Source: Athripsodes cinereus
Lineage: Eukaryota > Arthropoda > Insecta > Trichoptera > Leptoceridae
Reading direction: 5' to 3'
Length of the DNA stretch: 64,000 nt
Assembly (NCBI GenBank): GCA_947579605.1
Contig: OX388311.1
Coordinates: 30,010,951 to 30,074,950 of the forward strand
The notes below the pieces were generated by a model. That model ran no database searches and was not told the DNA's origin. It saw only the letters and a list, made by a program, of their open reading frames with translations. Shown here piece by piece: positions 24,101 to 34,907 of the stretch. Numbering within the stretch: position 1 is the stretch's first letter; each line of letters begins with the position of its first letter. The translations under genes and the position numbers were made by a program.

Positions 24101-27100
24101 AAGCAATATATGACAAAAACATCTTTATGTATAGATATAACATTTTCTTGTACACTAATAATAAAGGAATAAATAATAAAAATAACTCTGGAGAGTAGTC
24201 AAAGAAAATAAGTATAATGGATGCACAATGTGTTTATGAAATAAGGGAAAGATAATGTAAACCAAAGACTAAGTAAGATGGCAGAGACACCATGGCAATT
24301 TTTTGTTGTTGTAATACTCTTTATGAATTCAGAAACAATCTGCCAAATGAGAATATCAATACATATAAAAGTTTAATAACAGATATATAAGCCATAAAAC
24401 ATGGAATAGGATTTTTAGTGTTGTCATATGTCCATTATTACTCGGTCTTTATGTGAACAAAGGGTTTATTACTTGATAATGTCTGTGAGAGTGATTGATC
24501 TTGGTTGCCATTCTCTTCCTGGTCCCACTTCCTAAGGTCCTTGAGTGCCTGTGATGCTGCATCATGTCTTGCCATCTGTGGAGTGGAGCCCTCTCCTCTA
24601 TATACCTGTCCGCCTACACTCAACTTCACATAGTACGTGCCAGAGAAACTACCCTGCTACAAATGGAAATGTAATTTATAATGTAATATTTTTAGGAATT
24701 AATTGGATTTTTATACAGATAACTGACATATATTATCTATTATCCCATTGTGCTCCAACATCAATGTCCTTCAAGCATTAGCAATGTATTGACTTACAAC
24801 CAATGTTAGTTTAAAACTGGATGCAAAATTTGATCGGCCGCATGACCGATTTTTTCTTTGAATTACCAATGTAGTATATCTTTGCTATTATACAATGATT
24901 ACCTTACAAATTGTTTAATGTTTTCATGGATTTTAGCTAGCCAAGAGCCAATTTGACATGACTACTTTGCTCAATAACAAGAGCTAAATATGGTGACAAA
25001 CAAAATGTGTTGACACTGTTATTACAGAATCACAAGACTGAATATTCTCACAAATAGGTATAAGGTAATCTATGAATATAAACCAAATTCAGACAATTAT
25101 TCACTAAGTATATCACTTTTATCCAGAATTTATCTAGAAAGACCATTGCACCACTAAGGTTTTTTTAACATTTCCATTATTTATATAAATTAGCTTTACA
25201 AATAGGTATAAGGTAATCTATGAATATAAACCAAATTCAGACAATTATTCACTAAGTATATCACTTTTATCCAGAATTTATCTAGAAAGACCATTGCACC
25301 ACTAAGGTTTTTTTTAACATTTCCATTATTGATATAAATTAGCTTTACAAATATGTATAAGGTAATCTATGAATATAAACCAAATTCAGACAATTATTCA
25401 CTAAGTATATCACTTTTATCCAGAATTTATCTAGAAAGACCATTGCACCACTAAGGTTTTTTTAACATTTCCATTATTGATATAAATTAGCTTTACAAAG
25501 CTACCATTATTACATTTTATTGAATACATAATGAATATAAATATGTATTGAATTTATAACAAATATGTGAAAGTAACTGATGACTTACCCATTTATATTG
25601 ACTATTGGGATATTTGTTATTAAAGTATTTGTTATTTTGATTGTAGTATCTGCTGTTCCTATTGAAGTTCTGTATCTGCAGAGTGGGTGGTTTGTAGGAC
25701 CCTTGGAAGGTCTGGCTTGCTTGCTTCGAGTCTCCTGTACCTCCGATGGGCCCCTCCAATGTGTACACCGCATTCTCTCCAAGTTTCATTGTTAGAGCAT
25801 TAAGCTCTACAGTGGGCATAATTGCTCCTGACGTGTCAACAGTTAGAAAATAACACAGGTTAAAATAAACTAACTACATAATTACAAATCTTCAATATTG
25901 ATACATTATTCAAGCTGGTTGTAATTGCATGAACAAACAGGGTCATCTACAACTAATACTACACCACCACAGCAAGTGCATCCCACAAGTGGGGTACCCA
26001 GCAGACCAGCTGCATGTACTAAACATGCATATGTTGTTACTAAAATATTTTTACATGTTATAATTTTACTGCTCATTACAATACATACAATCCATCCATA
26101 ACATAGCAATATTTCCTACAAGTGGAGTAGTCCTCCCTGTGGTGCCATAAAATATTGCTTGTTATCACATAACGTTAACCACACAATAATCAGAGATATA
26201 CACCCACAGAAGACACTCTTAATTCTTTAGGGAACTAGAGCTATGGGTAGACGTCTTGAGAATGATTTCACAATGGACTGCCAAAATAGGCAATGCAAAC
26301 ATAGCCGCTAAATCAAAAAAGAAGAAAAAATATAATATTCAAAGCAAATTACCACCAGTCCGTCTGTTCCTCTGTGTCCTGGGAGGTCTGGGTGGAGGTT
26401 TAGGATATGCGGTCTTTTTCAAAGCCTCCGCAGCCACTGCATGTTGTGCTGCACGTATTCTACTTCCCTCCGCGCTGTACTCCTCAACAGGACCTCCACC
26501 CTCACCTCCGCCAAGACGAAGTGAAACAAAGAATCGTTTACGATGAGCAGGACCTTGTTCAGAAGTTAAACGATACTGGTGTTGAATCTGAAATCAGAAA
26601 CATTAATTTTCTTGATCAAGATTTGAATGCCCATCTGTTTTATTCTAACGGTCTAATTATTATCATGAAAATAATTCAACATCTTCAATTCAGTGATAAG
26701 GTATGCTCACTGACTCAACTCATCCTGACTTTATTGATACAGAGAACTTTTTTGAAGGAGATGCCCTGTTGGTACAAATAAAGAAGTGTATAACATATGT
26801 TGAGCACAAAATAAAAAAGCCTAATTAAGTTGATGAAATATAAAACCTTTATACTTTTATTTTACAAATATGGCTAGTTTTCAAACAACAACTATTATAG
26901 GCATTTTGCCTTTTTTGGCTATTTTTCCCCTTTTTCAATAAAAGATCTAATTTAAAATAAATAAAAAAATTGTGTAAGATATTAAAATAAGTTACCTTAT
27001 TAAACCTGGCCAATTCATTGACCAGGCACATTGCAGTCTTCTCTTTACTATTGGCCATACTTCCTATGCTCGAGGGCAACAGGATGGGACTGTCACTTCT

Positions 27101-30100
27101 GCTAGACTCCTGCGGGGCTACAGAGGTCTGAGGTGACAGTTGATTGTTTCCGCTGCCGCTAGTTGAGCCACTATTATTATTATTATTAGCACTATTGTTG
27201 ACATTGTTATTGCTATTAGAATTTGTGATCTGTTGTTGTTGCGGTTGTATTGGTTGCTTGTGAGCCGTGGAAACAATTGGTTCACCATGCGGTGTCTTGT
27301 GTTGCTGACTATTACTATTACTGTGTTGCTGACTAGTGTTGTTGTGTTGGTGCGGTAAGGATTGTATATTGTGTGAGTGTTGAGGCTGATGGTTATACTG
27401 TTTAGACTGTGTCTGTTGCTGTATGGGCATCATGTTGTGATGTGCAGATTGTGGTGTCTGCTGTTGTTGGTTAGACTGTTGCCCCAAGGAGTTCTGTTGT
27501 TGATGTAGATGTGAGGATATAGGAGGTTGTGATGCCAACATAGATTTATTATCCATAGGCTGACCCATTGACATCATCACTCCTGGAAACAAATATATAT
27601 TTTTATTGTAATTTATTTTCAGCAAATTTTTAGCTTTAATTGACAAGAAATAGGGGGAGTACAATAAATATATGCCATCCTCAAGCTGAAATAAATAATG
27701 ATTTGTACCGAGCCAACCCTGACAGTTGTGAATTAACGAATTTAGGTATTACCTGGTCTGGGTGGTGGTTGCATGTTGTGATGTGGATGATGTGGCAGTA
27801 TCCTGGGCGGCTGTGGTGGCCTATGGTGATGCAGCGCAGGGGGCTGTGCAGGTGGTGGTGGCATAGAGGGGATCAGAGAGCGAGGTGGTCGTGTCGGAGG
27901 GCCAGAGTTGCCTCCTATTCTCACGCCAACACCCTGATTCATTGTCCTGAAATCAACTCATTTATTATTTTTGGGTGGAAGGAAAAGTAGATATTAAAAT
28001 GTTTTATTAATAAAGAAAAATATAATCATACCAACTGTGTTCAGTTCTTAATTTTTTAACAACCATAGAATAAAAGAATATACATATAACAAACCCAGAG
28101 ATAAATTGACAAAGGGAGTAGGACACAATATTGATTGCCATATATTTAACAATTAACATAACATAACATGTATAGACAATTCACACAGACCGAGCTAGTC
28201 CCAAACTAAGATATGAATCTTGTATTATGGGTACTAACACGACGATTAATTTTTATATCAAAATTAAAAATGCTATTTATTAATATTTCGAGTATCGAGG
28301 GATCTGTGGGTCACTAAAACCTTTTGAAAATGCTGGTTATGTTAGCATATAGTGCCCTTCCCAAGTTTCTCTAAACTTTTCAATTATGTGCTCAGCTAAA
28401 AAAGTACAAGTCATCCATCAACCAAAAAAGTTTTTTTTTATTTTCATACTTTAAGGTTGATTATTATTATTATTATTTAATGATTTGTAAAGCGCCGTTT
28501 TGTGAAAAAAAATCCACCTCAAGGGCGATTGACTAATAGTAAGTGTATCAACATAATCTATTTTTACAACTAATTCAAACTATTTGCTTTTATGACAATG
28601 TTTTTATTTTACATGTATATTGCAAATCATTTAGTTTTTTTACAAATTGAAACCATAGTGGCCCTGATCACTCGTAAACAAGTGGATATGGCCTTTGAAA
28701 ATAGAATGGAATTGCAAATCATTTTTATTTCAATTTTATCTTTTATCAAATCTTCCTTTATCTAACCTAACCTAGCTTTACATACTTAAATATACAATAT
28801 ATATTATTCTCTATGCCAAATCATGACATATCACACAAGTGGGGAAGCCAGCAGCTTGTATGCCTGTATAAGAAAAAAATAAAAAGTATTCACTGCGAAA
28901 CAGGGTTTTTCAGAAAGTCCCAGGTAGCGATTCAAATTTGTCTATATTAACAACATAATGTGAAAGTTAATTTTCATAAATTGATAAAAAAATAAACAAT
29001 TGCTGTTCATTTTCACAACTTTTTATTTATAGGCACAGAGAGACCTTTCAGAACTATTCCATTGTCACCTTCAAACTAAATGATAAAACCATAAAATATA
29101 CACGGAGAGAAAAAATGAACATGTGGACTGTGGATATTAGTTTAAATCTATATAATGAGAACAAGGAATGATACTAAAAGTATTCAAATACCTTTAACTT
29201 AGTGAAAGAAACTTGCGCTTTTTGAGATATTGTGCGATACAATATCTAATAATTTTCATTATAAGCATTGTGGTACTTTAAAATGATAAAAAAAAGAACA
29301 CACAAGTATGAACTCTAAAACACAGAATCAAAAACTAGAAAGGAATGAGAATATTAAAAGTTCCAACTGCACTTTGTAAAAACTTAAAATAAAAATTGTG
29401 TTGCCTTTTTATATTAAAATGTGTGGAACATGCTTTAACACCAAAGTTCAAATAAACAAAGGGCAAGCACAAAAAATGAAGAGACCTGATGGTAACAAAG
29501 GAAGTATCACTCAAGACGTATGACAACAATCACAATGGAGGTGATAAAATATAAAAAGTGGCCAGCAGGCTACTCAGTGCATGTCCGGACGAGGTGAGGA
29601 AACAAGAGAGAAAACGCTCCATTGTTGATTTTAATATTATAATGATATGACCCCAGTTCCCCTCAATATCCAGAGTCTGTAATAATAATAATAAGAAGAC
29701 ACTTGCATCAAAATGACACAACCCCCAAAATATGCAACACAGGATGGACACCAAATCACTATTAATAATGATACATAATTTTTTACTTCAATAACTATTT
29801 TACATTATTATCATACAATTTTAATTTAAACTGCGCAACCTAACGGCTGTATGGGCAATATGTATTGCACAAAAAGGAGAGAAAATAAATACTAGTCCAA
29901 TTCAAAGCATGTTGATTGTTTCCATTTTAGTGACAAACTGTCCATATTATACACAAAACATATCACAACCTGAGACATCCAATTGATCTTAATCGTAGCA
30001 GTAGTCAATATGCTTGTTATGAAGACAAAGTAGAATACAGGTTAGTTGGAAGATATTGCGCTTCTGCAATAAATAAGCTCATTACACAAAATTGTTTGTC

Positions 30101-30403
30101 CCATATTGTTGTTTTTTTAATGAATATATTTTGTGCTTAAGCTTACTCAATGGAAGATCTGAATCTTAATTTTGAAGGTTTATACAATTTTTCAAGAGTA
30201 AGAATATAGGTATATAAAGTTATTTTTGAATTAGAAGAGTGAAGAGTAATATTGTAAACTGATAGTTTTAAGAGTGTACTTTGTGAGCACCCTGTAAGAG
30301 AGAAGGGAGTAGATACAAAGGGTGTAATGTATATGTATATCTATAGATATATGAATATCTTGCAATGCTGGTAGTACAGGTACAGTATGCGATATGTACT
30401 ATG

Positions 30404-30439
<36 letters not shown>

Positions 30440-33400
30440 TAGACTTAACTACAGTCACTACAAAGTATGTATCCTCTTTGTAACTCAGGGATCACACAAT
30501 AATAGTAATAATATTAATATGATGTATGGCCTATGTATAAGCATACATATAAATATAACGTACATTCAGGGGGAAATTGCATTAGGTAAATTTTGCCAAA
30601 TTGACATATTTATTTATTAAATAAACAACCAATATGCCTTTTACAAAAGGATTACAAAATAAAAATAATACATTTCACATTTATCTGAAGTATGTACTTA
30701 GAAAACTATATACACAATAATTCAATTAATCAACCAGACCGTAATTACATCAATTTAAAATGCGGTGCATCTGGTGGAAAACAGAAGACAATGGCACAAA
30801 GGTGTCCACGAGGGGCTATCTGGAAATAAAGACACCCAGAATTGGGAGACTGGAGAGGGAGAGAGGTAAGAAAGCATCATCACATGAAGATAATAGTGTT
30901 CTAATCCTCATTATGTCCTTTTTGACGGCATATTCACTAAAGTTGAAAATGTATTATATTTTGTAATACCAGTACCTACATAAAAAAATGCTAATTTAAC
31001 TCGATGTTGTGTGAATTTCAAAGTAAATTAGAGCTACAGCCAATAGCAATGATGTACGATTATAGCCGGGAATACACATGACTGTAGCAGGCACACTTGT
31101 ATAACAGCTCCTTGCACATGCCACCTACTATCATGTGTATACGCTAACTGCCATGCCTGTATCTGCCACGCAAGTAGATAGCACAACATTTGATTTACTG
31201 GCATGCAACATGAAGGAGGGGACGCGGGGGGCTACGAAACCGGCATGTGTGAATGTCGCGACAGGTACAGGCTTGCCAGTAGCTGACCTTCTTTTTTATT
31301 TTAGCCGCAATTTTCCCTAACAATTCATCAAACTTTTCTGGCAGCATTCTTAAATGATTTCTGTAACCATCTAAATTTTCTTGTCGCATTTCTGTAAGCA
31401 GACAACTACTTGCTTCAAAATTTTCCCTTCTGCTTATCCAATCTTTCACCCAAATTCGTCTTCTTTTACTATTCTTTTTTTCTCTCATTAAATTAGCCAC
31501 ACATTGCACTGCTAATTGCAATATGATGATATTTAATTCATTTCGAATGTTTTCCATTGCAAAAAAGCTTGAGACTAAGTGATTTGAGACATGTACTGTC
31601 TCATGGCTAGCTTGTGTATACGTCTTGCAAATACAGGCATGCAAGGACGCAAATTGCATGCAAGTTTAACTTGCAAATGTATCCACATCGCGCCAGTAAC
31701 TTCCACATGCCATTAATAAGCACGCACGCTACTGTTCCATTTTACAGGCATGTGTATCGCCGCCTTAACTTTAATAGAAATTTTATAGAAAAACTTTGAA
31801 TGGCATACTGAAAAATGACATTTGTTGACATTGTTTAGTTGCCCTCCGATATGCAGATATATATGTATATACGTATGTATGTGTGTATTGATATTGTTGA
31901 AAAAACACGTTTAATAGACACCAAACATAATAATACAATAATACCCATTCATATCAATATGCATACCTTCTTATCTGTATTAAATTATTGTTAATAATAA
32001 TACTGACATGTCCATAGGGAGAGGGGCAAAGTAGGGGAGCTGCCCCCCCCCCCCTAGAAGCTATGAGTTAGACCGAATATAGACTAGATAACACAGCATC
32101 TTGAAAATACCATGTCAAATTGACAAACTGGGAACTAAAAAGGTCGTCCATTAATTATTTTCTTCTCAGTTTTCGTGGTTTTCACACGTAATGATGCCTT
32201 TATCACATTATTTTAAAAATTGAGAGCTAAAACTGAGTTTTCTGCGCTATGTTGGAACAGCAAGTTGCTGCCTCCACCTAGATAATATCCTGGGCGCGTC
32301 CTTGCATACATCTATAATATCATGAAATGATCACATACATATTTATAACATAGTTAAAAATGCAATATGCAGTCTAATATTGCAATACATTGTTAACATT
32401 GGAATGAATGAGTCAGAGACATTACTGAAATTCTCAGTGTGATGGGGAAAGCAAGTGTTAAATTCCTATAATTTATTTCTGAAAACAACTTTCATACAGT
32501 GTTTCAAAGCAACTAAGTAGCAATGAAATTTTTTATTATAATTATTAAGTCATTTACCGACTCACTCATTATCATTTTTATCTCATACTTAAATGTTTAA
32601 ACTAACACACTCAATGATTCAGTCCCTACTAACCCACTGACTAAGGGTGCAAACACAAAAAAAGCAGGTTGCCAGCGCCGATCAGTGCCGGCAAAGTAAA
32701 TCGCAACCGGCGTTCCTGCTTTTACTATGTTCGTGTCCATTGAAATGTATGTAAACATTCTCGGCACCGGTAGACGCAGGCATCGGAAAGCAGGCAACCT
32801 GCTTTCTTTGTGTTTGTACCCTAACTCATTTTTCGGACTCACCTTCTGGTTTATGCACTAACTCATCCACTAACCAATTTTTATTATATTTGTTTACTTG
32901 TATTTTTATTTGACAAGATAAGTTGATTGCTATCCTACCACAACACAGCCTTACAGTTAGTGTTGTAGAAAGATTTTCGTACATATTTTAATGTATTCTG
33001 CTTCATATTTTAATGATCGCTCAACATCTGTCTCCAGGTTGAACGATGCTCCGCTATGTGTAATAATTTTATTTATTATCCATTTTATTCGAGGATAATC
33101 AGAGAGAATAGAATATTATACAATATTATCTATCAATACTCTCACACCGTGTCCCAGTTGGGGGTAGGAAGAGAGAACTGAAACCCATGTTGATCTATCC
33201 TTACTTCTTTCGCTTTCTCCACATTTCACCAGTTTCTTATACACGTAAGCCGATTTTTCTTACTCAGCATGAAGCCGTCCTTGAGAATTTGATCTACTTG
33301 ATTACCTAGTTCTTGAACAATATTATTCTATGTCCCATTCATCCCGTTGGACCAGGATGAGAGGTGTGGAGGAGCTGTTTCGAGCTGCCTAGAACACACA

Positions 33401-34907
33401 AGATTTCTCCTAGGTGATCGACATCATCAGGGGGTCCCGACAAGACACGTAAAGAAGAAGAAGATGGGCAAAAGTTGATGTGCCCGAAAAAAACTTTACA
33501 CAGGAACATATTGTCACACCCAAAATGTAACATCCGATAAATTTTACAGGGGAACTAATTAACGAGAAATAAATGAATAATTTTATTTATCTTAAAACAG
33601 AATTACAAAACTTGTAGAACAGCGATGCTAATATCGCAGCATCTCTGTTTGAAAATTTGGAAGCAATTTATGGGTAGCGAACCAGTACTGTGGAGCCAAA
33701 TATAAAAAAAAATTGTTGGGTCAATACAATGTAATGCATCAAAATAATAATACATCGAGCATTACATTATAATGATTATAATGTTTGAGCATTTGTTATT
33801 TGTACAAATTAAAAAATTAAAACTTTTAGTGTTAATTTCCTTGTAGCGGCCAATCCATGGCTCATAATCTTCCCGAGTGGCCCCTGTTCCCTACAAACAT
33901 GTGCTGTTGTAGAATGAAATGATTTTATTATGAAACAATGATGTTATTATAAAAAGTTATGACTTAAGTCGTACAAAAATATTTTTATAAATCATACATT
34001 TTGGGCGTGACGATATAATCATTGTCAGCATATAAAATCACTAGCTAATATTTATCATTTTTTTCGTTAAGATTATTATTTTAGTTTTTTCTATGTGCAA
34101 TAAATAAACTCGGTCCCAAGAGACATATCAAATGAAAAATTGATTTTCATATAAAATTGGGCACATCAACTTTTACCATATAAACACAGTTGTCTCTATA
34201 ATATAGTGTTGTTACTTATTTGTGTATTTTACAACAATACACAACAAAAGTATAATATCAAGGATTAAAAATATAACATTACTTTTTCTTATATCATACA
34301 TAATTAATATGACATAAAGATGACTCACTCCTTTATCTATTCCAGCTAAATATCACATAGCCCATAATTCAAATTTATTCAAACAAATCCTCATGACATA
34401 CGAATACATAGCGCATTGATATAATACAGTGGAATAGCTAATTTTACGATAAAATTCTTCTGTGATAACATGTAACAAAATTTAGAAGCCATTGGTGGGT
34501 TGCAACAAAGTTTGACATTTCCTGCTTCATGATGAATTGGTACTAGAATACTTCGAAAAACATCGCGCAAATAATATTTAATACGTCTGAAACCTTTGGG
34601 CAGGTAAATAAACTTAAGATATGAGAAATACGCGTCATAAATATTAATGTTAGACAAAACAACCAACTTATTTAGCGGCTTTCGCCATGACTAATACTGA
34701 AATGGCGGGTAAAATTGGTAAATAGGCATAACCCTGATACGTTATTTATTTAACAGTTTACCTATTTTGATCCCTATGCATTTGTGGAGGGCCCATTTGA
34801 TGGTGCGAGGGTCCCGGCCCCGGCGCACTGTGAGAATGGGGGCTCATGTGTTGGCCAGGGTGTCCGCTCATTGCTTGGTGATGCATATTGTGATGAGGAT
34901 GCATCAT
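14975..34907 (-). CDS. stau: Staufen double-stranded RNA-binding protein (13 exons, last exon missing)
   Basis: Staufen binds structured mRNA, moves and anchors it in oocytes and neurons, and in insects assists RNAi. Thirteen exons join with matching phases into 980 codons plus 2 bases: 34762-34907, 27753-27946, 26996-27582, 26353-26587, 25589-25827, 24473-24656, 23484-23608, 23015-23221, 18207-18447, 17609-17914, 16211-16315, 15674-15840 and 14975-15180. Order: a His/Pro/Gln-rich N-terminus; dsRBD1 (about 298-375, [17 protein letters not shown]); dsRBD2, split by an insert as in fly Staufen (about 392-510); dsRBD3 (about 538-615, GPPHMK and [13 protein letters not shown]); divergent dsRBD4 (about 648-727); dsRBD5 (about 891-962, [11 protein letters not shown] and [14 protein letters not shown]). 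The start is the first of two ATGs at 34907. The length fits fly Staufen (about 1000 residues). The exon ends at a donor, so a short terminal exon lies below 14974. Upstream noncoding exons are possible. Confidence 0.95.
15674..15840 (-). CDS. stau: staufen exon 12: start of dsRBD5
   Basis: A Ser/Thr-rich stretch leads into [19 protein letters not shown], the first helix and strand of dsRBD5. It is split from the rest by a phase 0 intron after DFPK. Confidence 0.95.
15890..16063 (+). repeat. LINE 3'-end fragment with (ATT)n tail
   Basis: Lies in the staufen intron between exons 11 and 12. It contains CATTTACAGAGAGAAAGCAC, GGAGAAGTCACGGCGCCCTT, GATCATTAAACGGCGCCACA and ends in (ATT)n. The same block is found in decayed form near 9390, 28470 (reverse) and 52500-52860. 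It looks like the 3' end of a LINE whose ORF ends in a WNRLP-type C-terminus (seen in the 52.7-kb copy). Confidence 0.6.
16211..16315 (-). CDS. stau: staufen exon 11: linker
   Basis: A 105-bp exon bounded by TTTGCAG and TTAG before GTTTGT. It encodes [20 protein letters not shown] and a short polar tail. Assigned because both phases (1 and 1) match its neighbours. Its length is a multiple of three, so it could be skipped without changing frame. Confidence 0.85.
16671..17493. repeat. 48-bp minisatellite, about 17 copies, in a staufen intron
   Basis: Unit CTCATACAAGTGGGATAGCC then AGTGCAATAAACTGAACATG and TTAAATGT, repeated without length change. Only single-base variants occur (GTGAAATAA in two units, AAACGTC in two). 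Because 48 is a multiple of three, both strands are open in several frames, but these are not genes. The first unit is embedded in ACCACGGCATCTCATACAAG, which matches the reversed 3' end of the SINE-like repeat, so the array seems to have grown from a SINE relic. Confidence 0.95.
17609..17914 (-). CDS. stau: staufen exon 10: end of dsRBD4 and Gly/Ser/Thr-rich linker
   Basis: Begins [12 protein letters not shown], closing dsRBD4, then a low-complexity Asn/Thr/Ser and poly-Gly linker between dsRBD4 and dsRBD5. Ends CTCG before GTAATA in phase 1. Confidence 0.9.
18207..18447 (-). CDS. stau: staufen exon 9: dsRBD4
   Basis: [20 protein letters not shown], a Gly/Ser/Arg-rich expansion, then [17 protein letters not shown] and [11 protein letters not shown]. 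This is the divergent dsRBD4. The acceptor (TTTTTTTGCAG) lies only 22 bases from the end of a hAT element inserted in the preceding intron. Confidence 0.93.
19365..19560 (+). repeat. degenerate SINE-like copy inside the hAT
   Basis: Follows the order of the family consensus: CCTGTAAAAAGGCAAGTATTC, a TTCAATAATGAGG block, GACACGGAGAAGACAACTTG, CATGTGTATTACATACGG, GTCCACTGATTAT and AAATGCCACGATG. Strongly diverged. Confidence 0.5.
19770..20015 (+). repeat. SINE-like copy inside the hAT
   Basis: Contains AGGTATCCCACTCTTCTCTG, GTGACGAGGCGTGACACCCA, TTCTGAATATCTTATTTTTT, a TCTGCATGTTTATTTCTTGC block, CGCTGGCTACCCCACTTGTG and GGATATGCCGTGTTGGTG ending in TAGTAGTA. It is less decayed than its neighbour. 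Confidence 0.65.
20521..22452. mobile_element. TIR element with inverted 70-bp tandem array, copy 2
   Basis: Same ends as the element at 7190-8491 (TGCCGTTAGCACACCTCCGC on the left; GGGCTTTAGCACACCTCCGC read from the right). The flanks are TAA and TAT, a 3-bp duplication with one mismatch or a nearby mutation. At 1932 bp it is 630 bp longer than copy 1, and the difference is in the number of 70-bp units. It is nested inside a hAT element. Confidence 0.8.
20950..22235. repeat. 70-bp tandem array, 12 forward and 7 reversed units
   Basis: Forward units with ACCATCACGGC recur about every 70 bp from 20951 to 21726. The orientation flips at about 21755 (ACATAGTCACCAACTGCATG), and reversed units with GCCGTG(A/C)TGGTATAG follow to 22208. 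Some units carry GGCATCTCTC instead of GGCTTTCCC. The ORFs seen across it are by-products of the repeat. Confidence 0.92.
22600..22720 (+). repeat. degenerate SINE-like fragment
   Basis: Contains AAAATCATCTGTATGTTTATT, GTGAGTCCACTGACTATTTC and CTCCACAATGATTAC in the order of the SINE-like family's 3' half. Lies in the staufen intron just beyond the hAT. Confidence 0.4.
23015..23221 (-). CDS. stau: staufen exon 8: second half of dsRBD3 and basic linker
   Basis: [20 protein letters not shown] holds the lysine cluster that contacts RNA phosphates. A Lys/Arg-rich linker with KKRTRNLIK follows and could serve in nuclear import. The donor must be AAG before GTTGAT to keep phase 0 with exon 9. This is a weaker-than-usual donor. 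Confidence 0.92.
23484..23608 (-). CDS. stau: staufen exon 7: first half of dsRBD3
   Basis: [20 protein letters not shown] then GPPHMK, the start of the strongest RNA-binding domain of Staufen. Acceptor TATAG before GTTGTGG; donor after AAG in phase 0. Confidence 0.95.
24473..24656 (-). CDS. stau: staufen exon 6: second half of dsRBD2
   Basis: [20 protein letters not shown] and [13 protein letters not shown] complete dsRBD2. The open frame runs on to a stop near 24438, but the donor at TCAA before GTAATA (phase 1) is the one that keeps frame with exon 7. The read-through tail would be seen only in an unspliced or alternatively ended transcript. Confidence 0.9.
25051..25497. repeat. 149-bp tandem triplication in a staufen intron
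   Basis: Three adjacent copies start with CAAATAGGTATAAGGTAATC at 25051, 25199 and 25348 (the third reads CAAATATGTA). They differ by only a few bases (length of a T run, TTATTTATAT against TTATTGATAT). This is recent duplication of intron sequence between exons 5 and 6, with no coding content. Confidence 0.93.
25589..25827 (-). CDS. stau: staufen exon 5: first helix of dsRBD2 and its insert
   Basis: [18 protein letters not shown] is the first helix of dsRBD2. It is followed by an Asn/Tyr/Lys-rich insert of roughly 50 residues that separates the two halves of the domain. In fly Staufen a proline-rich insert splits dsRBD2 at the same place and is needed for mRNA localisation; here the insert is instead Asn/Tyr-rich. 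Confidence 0.93.
25955..26040 (-). repeat. SINE-like fragment, reversed
   Basis: GCATCCCACAAGTGGGGTAC, CCAGCAGACCAGCTGCATGT and ACTAAACATGC match the reversed 3' end of the SINE-like repeat at 41094-41340. Lies between staufen exons 4 and 5. Confidence 0.6.
26353..26587 (-). CDS. stau: staufen exon 4: main part of dsRBD1
   Basis: Encodes the beta strands and second helix of dsRBD1. [19 protein letters not shown] includes the conserved GPAH loop, EEYSAEG follows, and [11 protein letters not shown] is the basic C-terminal helix. A Gly-rich insertion (GGGEGGGP) lengthens the second beta hairpin. The exon ends in phase 1. Confidence 0.95.
26996..27582 (-). CDS. stau: staufen exon 3: Gln/Asn-rich region and start of dsRBD1
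   Basis: A long Gln/His/Asn/Ser-rich low-complexity tract (prion-like composition) ends in [15 protein letters not shown], the first helix of dsRBD1. The donor follows AATAAG in phase 0. The acceptor is TTTCCAG before GAGTGATGATG. Confidence 0.93.
27753..27946 (-). CDS. stau: staufen exon 2: Pro/His-rich linker
   Basis: Acceptor TTTCAG before GACAATG and donor CAG before GTAATA. Adds a proline- and histidine-rich low-complexity stretch ([17 protein letters not shown]). The phases match exons 1 and 3. The first intron, 27947-34761, is 6.8 kb and holds a PIF remnant, a MITE and an antisense RTE fragment. Confidence 0.88.
28000..30890. other. staufen intron 1, AT-rich part
   Basis: No exon is recognised. 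It includes a reversed LINE 3'-end relic with an (ATT)n tail (about 28455-28545, CCGTTTTGTG and CTCAAGGGCGATTG), a reversed SINE-like fragment at 28815-28870 (CACACAAGTGGGGAAGCCAG) and a (TA)n/(GA)n microsatellite at 30400-30442. Confidence 0.5.
31063..31764 (-). mobile_element. PIF/Harbinger deletion derivative
   Basis: Imperfect terminal inverted repeats share the core ATACACATG near each end (left GCCGGGAATACACATGACTG; right read backwards GGCGGCGATACACATGCCTG). They are flanked by TTA at 31060-31062 and 31765-31767, the usual 3-bp target of this superfamily. It carries only the first part of a transposase, so it is non-autonomous. It lies in staufen intron 1. Confidence 0.7.
31196..31557 (-). 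pseudogene. truncated PIF/Harbinger transposase, N-terminal piece
   Basis: From the ATG at 31557 the frame encodes a helix-rich start and then [19 protein letters not shown], the conserved WV-WI-RR opening of HARBI1-type transposases and nucleases. [18 protein letters not shown] segment follows. The catalytic DDE nuclease core is absent: after KIKKK the frame runs into unrelated sequence and stops near 31196. It cannot be an active nuclease. Confidence 0.75.
32645..32821. mobile_element. 177-bp PIF/Harbinger-type MITE
   Basis: Inverted repeats of about 28 bp, starting GGGTGCAAACACAAAAAAAG on the left and GGGTACAAACACAAAGAAAG read from the right, both continuing into CAGGTTGCC. The flanking 3-bp duplication is TAA (32642-32644 and 32822-32824). 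No coding capacity. Lies in staufen intron 1. Confidence 0.85.
33125..33300 (-). mobile_element. RTE LINE 3' fragment, antisense to the window
   Basis: Read on the minus strand it contains ATTCTCAAGGACGGCTTCAT, AAACTGGTGAAATGTGGAGA, AGTTCTCTCTTCCTACCCCC and AACTGGGACACGGTGTGAG. These follow the last 60 codons of the RTE ORF at 3184-6210 with many changes. It is an old 5'-truncated copy in staufen intron 1, in the same orientation as staufen. Confidence 0.7.
33301..34761. other. staufen intron 1, distal part
   Basis: AT-rich. No exon, RNA gene or clear transposon end was recognised. Confidence 0.45.
34762..34907 (-). CDS. stau: staufen exon 1: start codon and His-rich N-terminus
   Basis: Encodes [20 protein letters not shown] and then Ser/His/Pro/Gly-rich sequence. 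It ends at AATAG before the donor GTAAAC, in phase 2. The frame upstream of the double ATG is open but unlike the protein, so the ATG at 34907 is preferred. A histidine-rich N-terminus is also a feature of fly Staufen. Confidence 0.8.

Larger units (their letters stand above)
30900..31900. repeat. unclassified dispersed repeat, copy 2, split by a PIF element
   Basis: The outer parts (30900-31062 and 31765-31900) resemble the block at 620-965. They share GGCATATTCACT, GTTGAAAATG and, beyond the insertion, AAACTTTGAATGGCATACTG and CTCCGATATGCAG. The PIF-like element at 31063-31764 was inserted into it. Confidence 0.4.

Noticed and set aside
26256..26781. Plus-strand open frames over the dsRBD1 exon
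   Set aside because: The minus strand encodes the conserved Staufen domain with matching splice sites. The plus frames are shadows.
32030..32300. Possible GC-rich transposon end (C run at 32042-32054 and GGGCGCGTCC near 32292)
   Set aside because: Resembles decayed hAT-type ends, but no inverted termini or target duplication could be matched.
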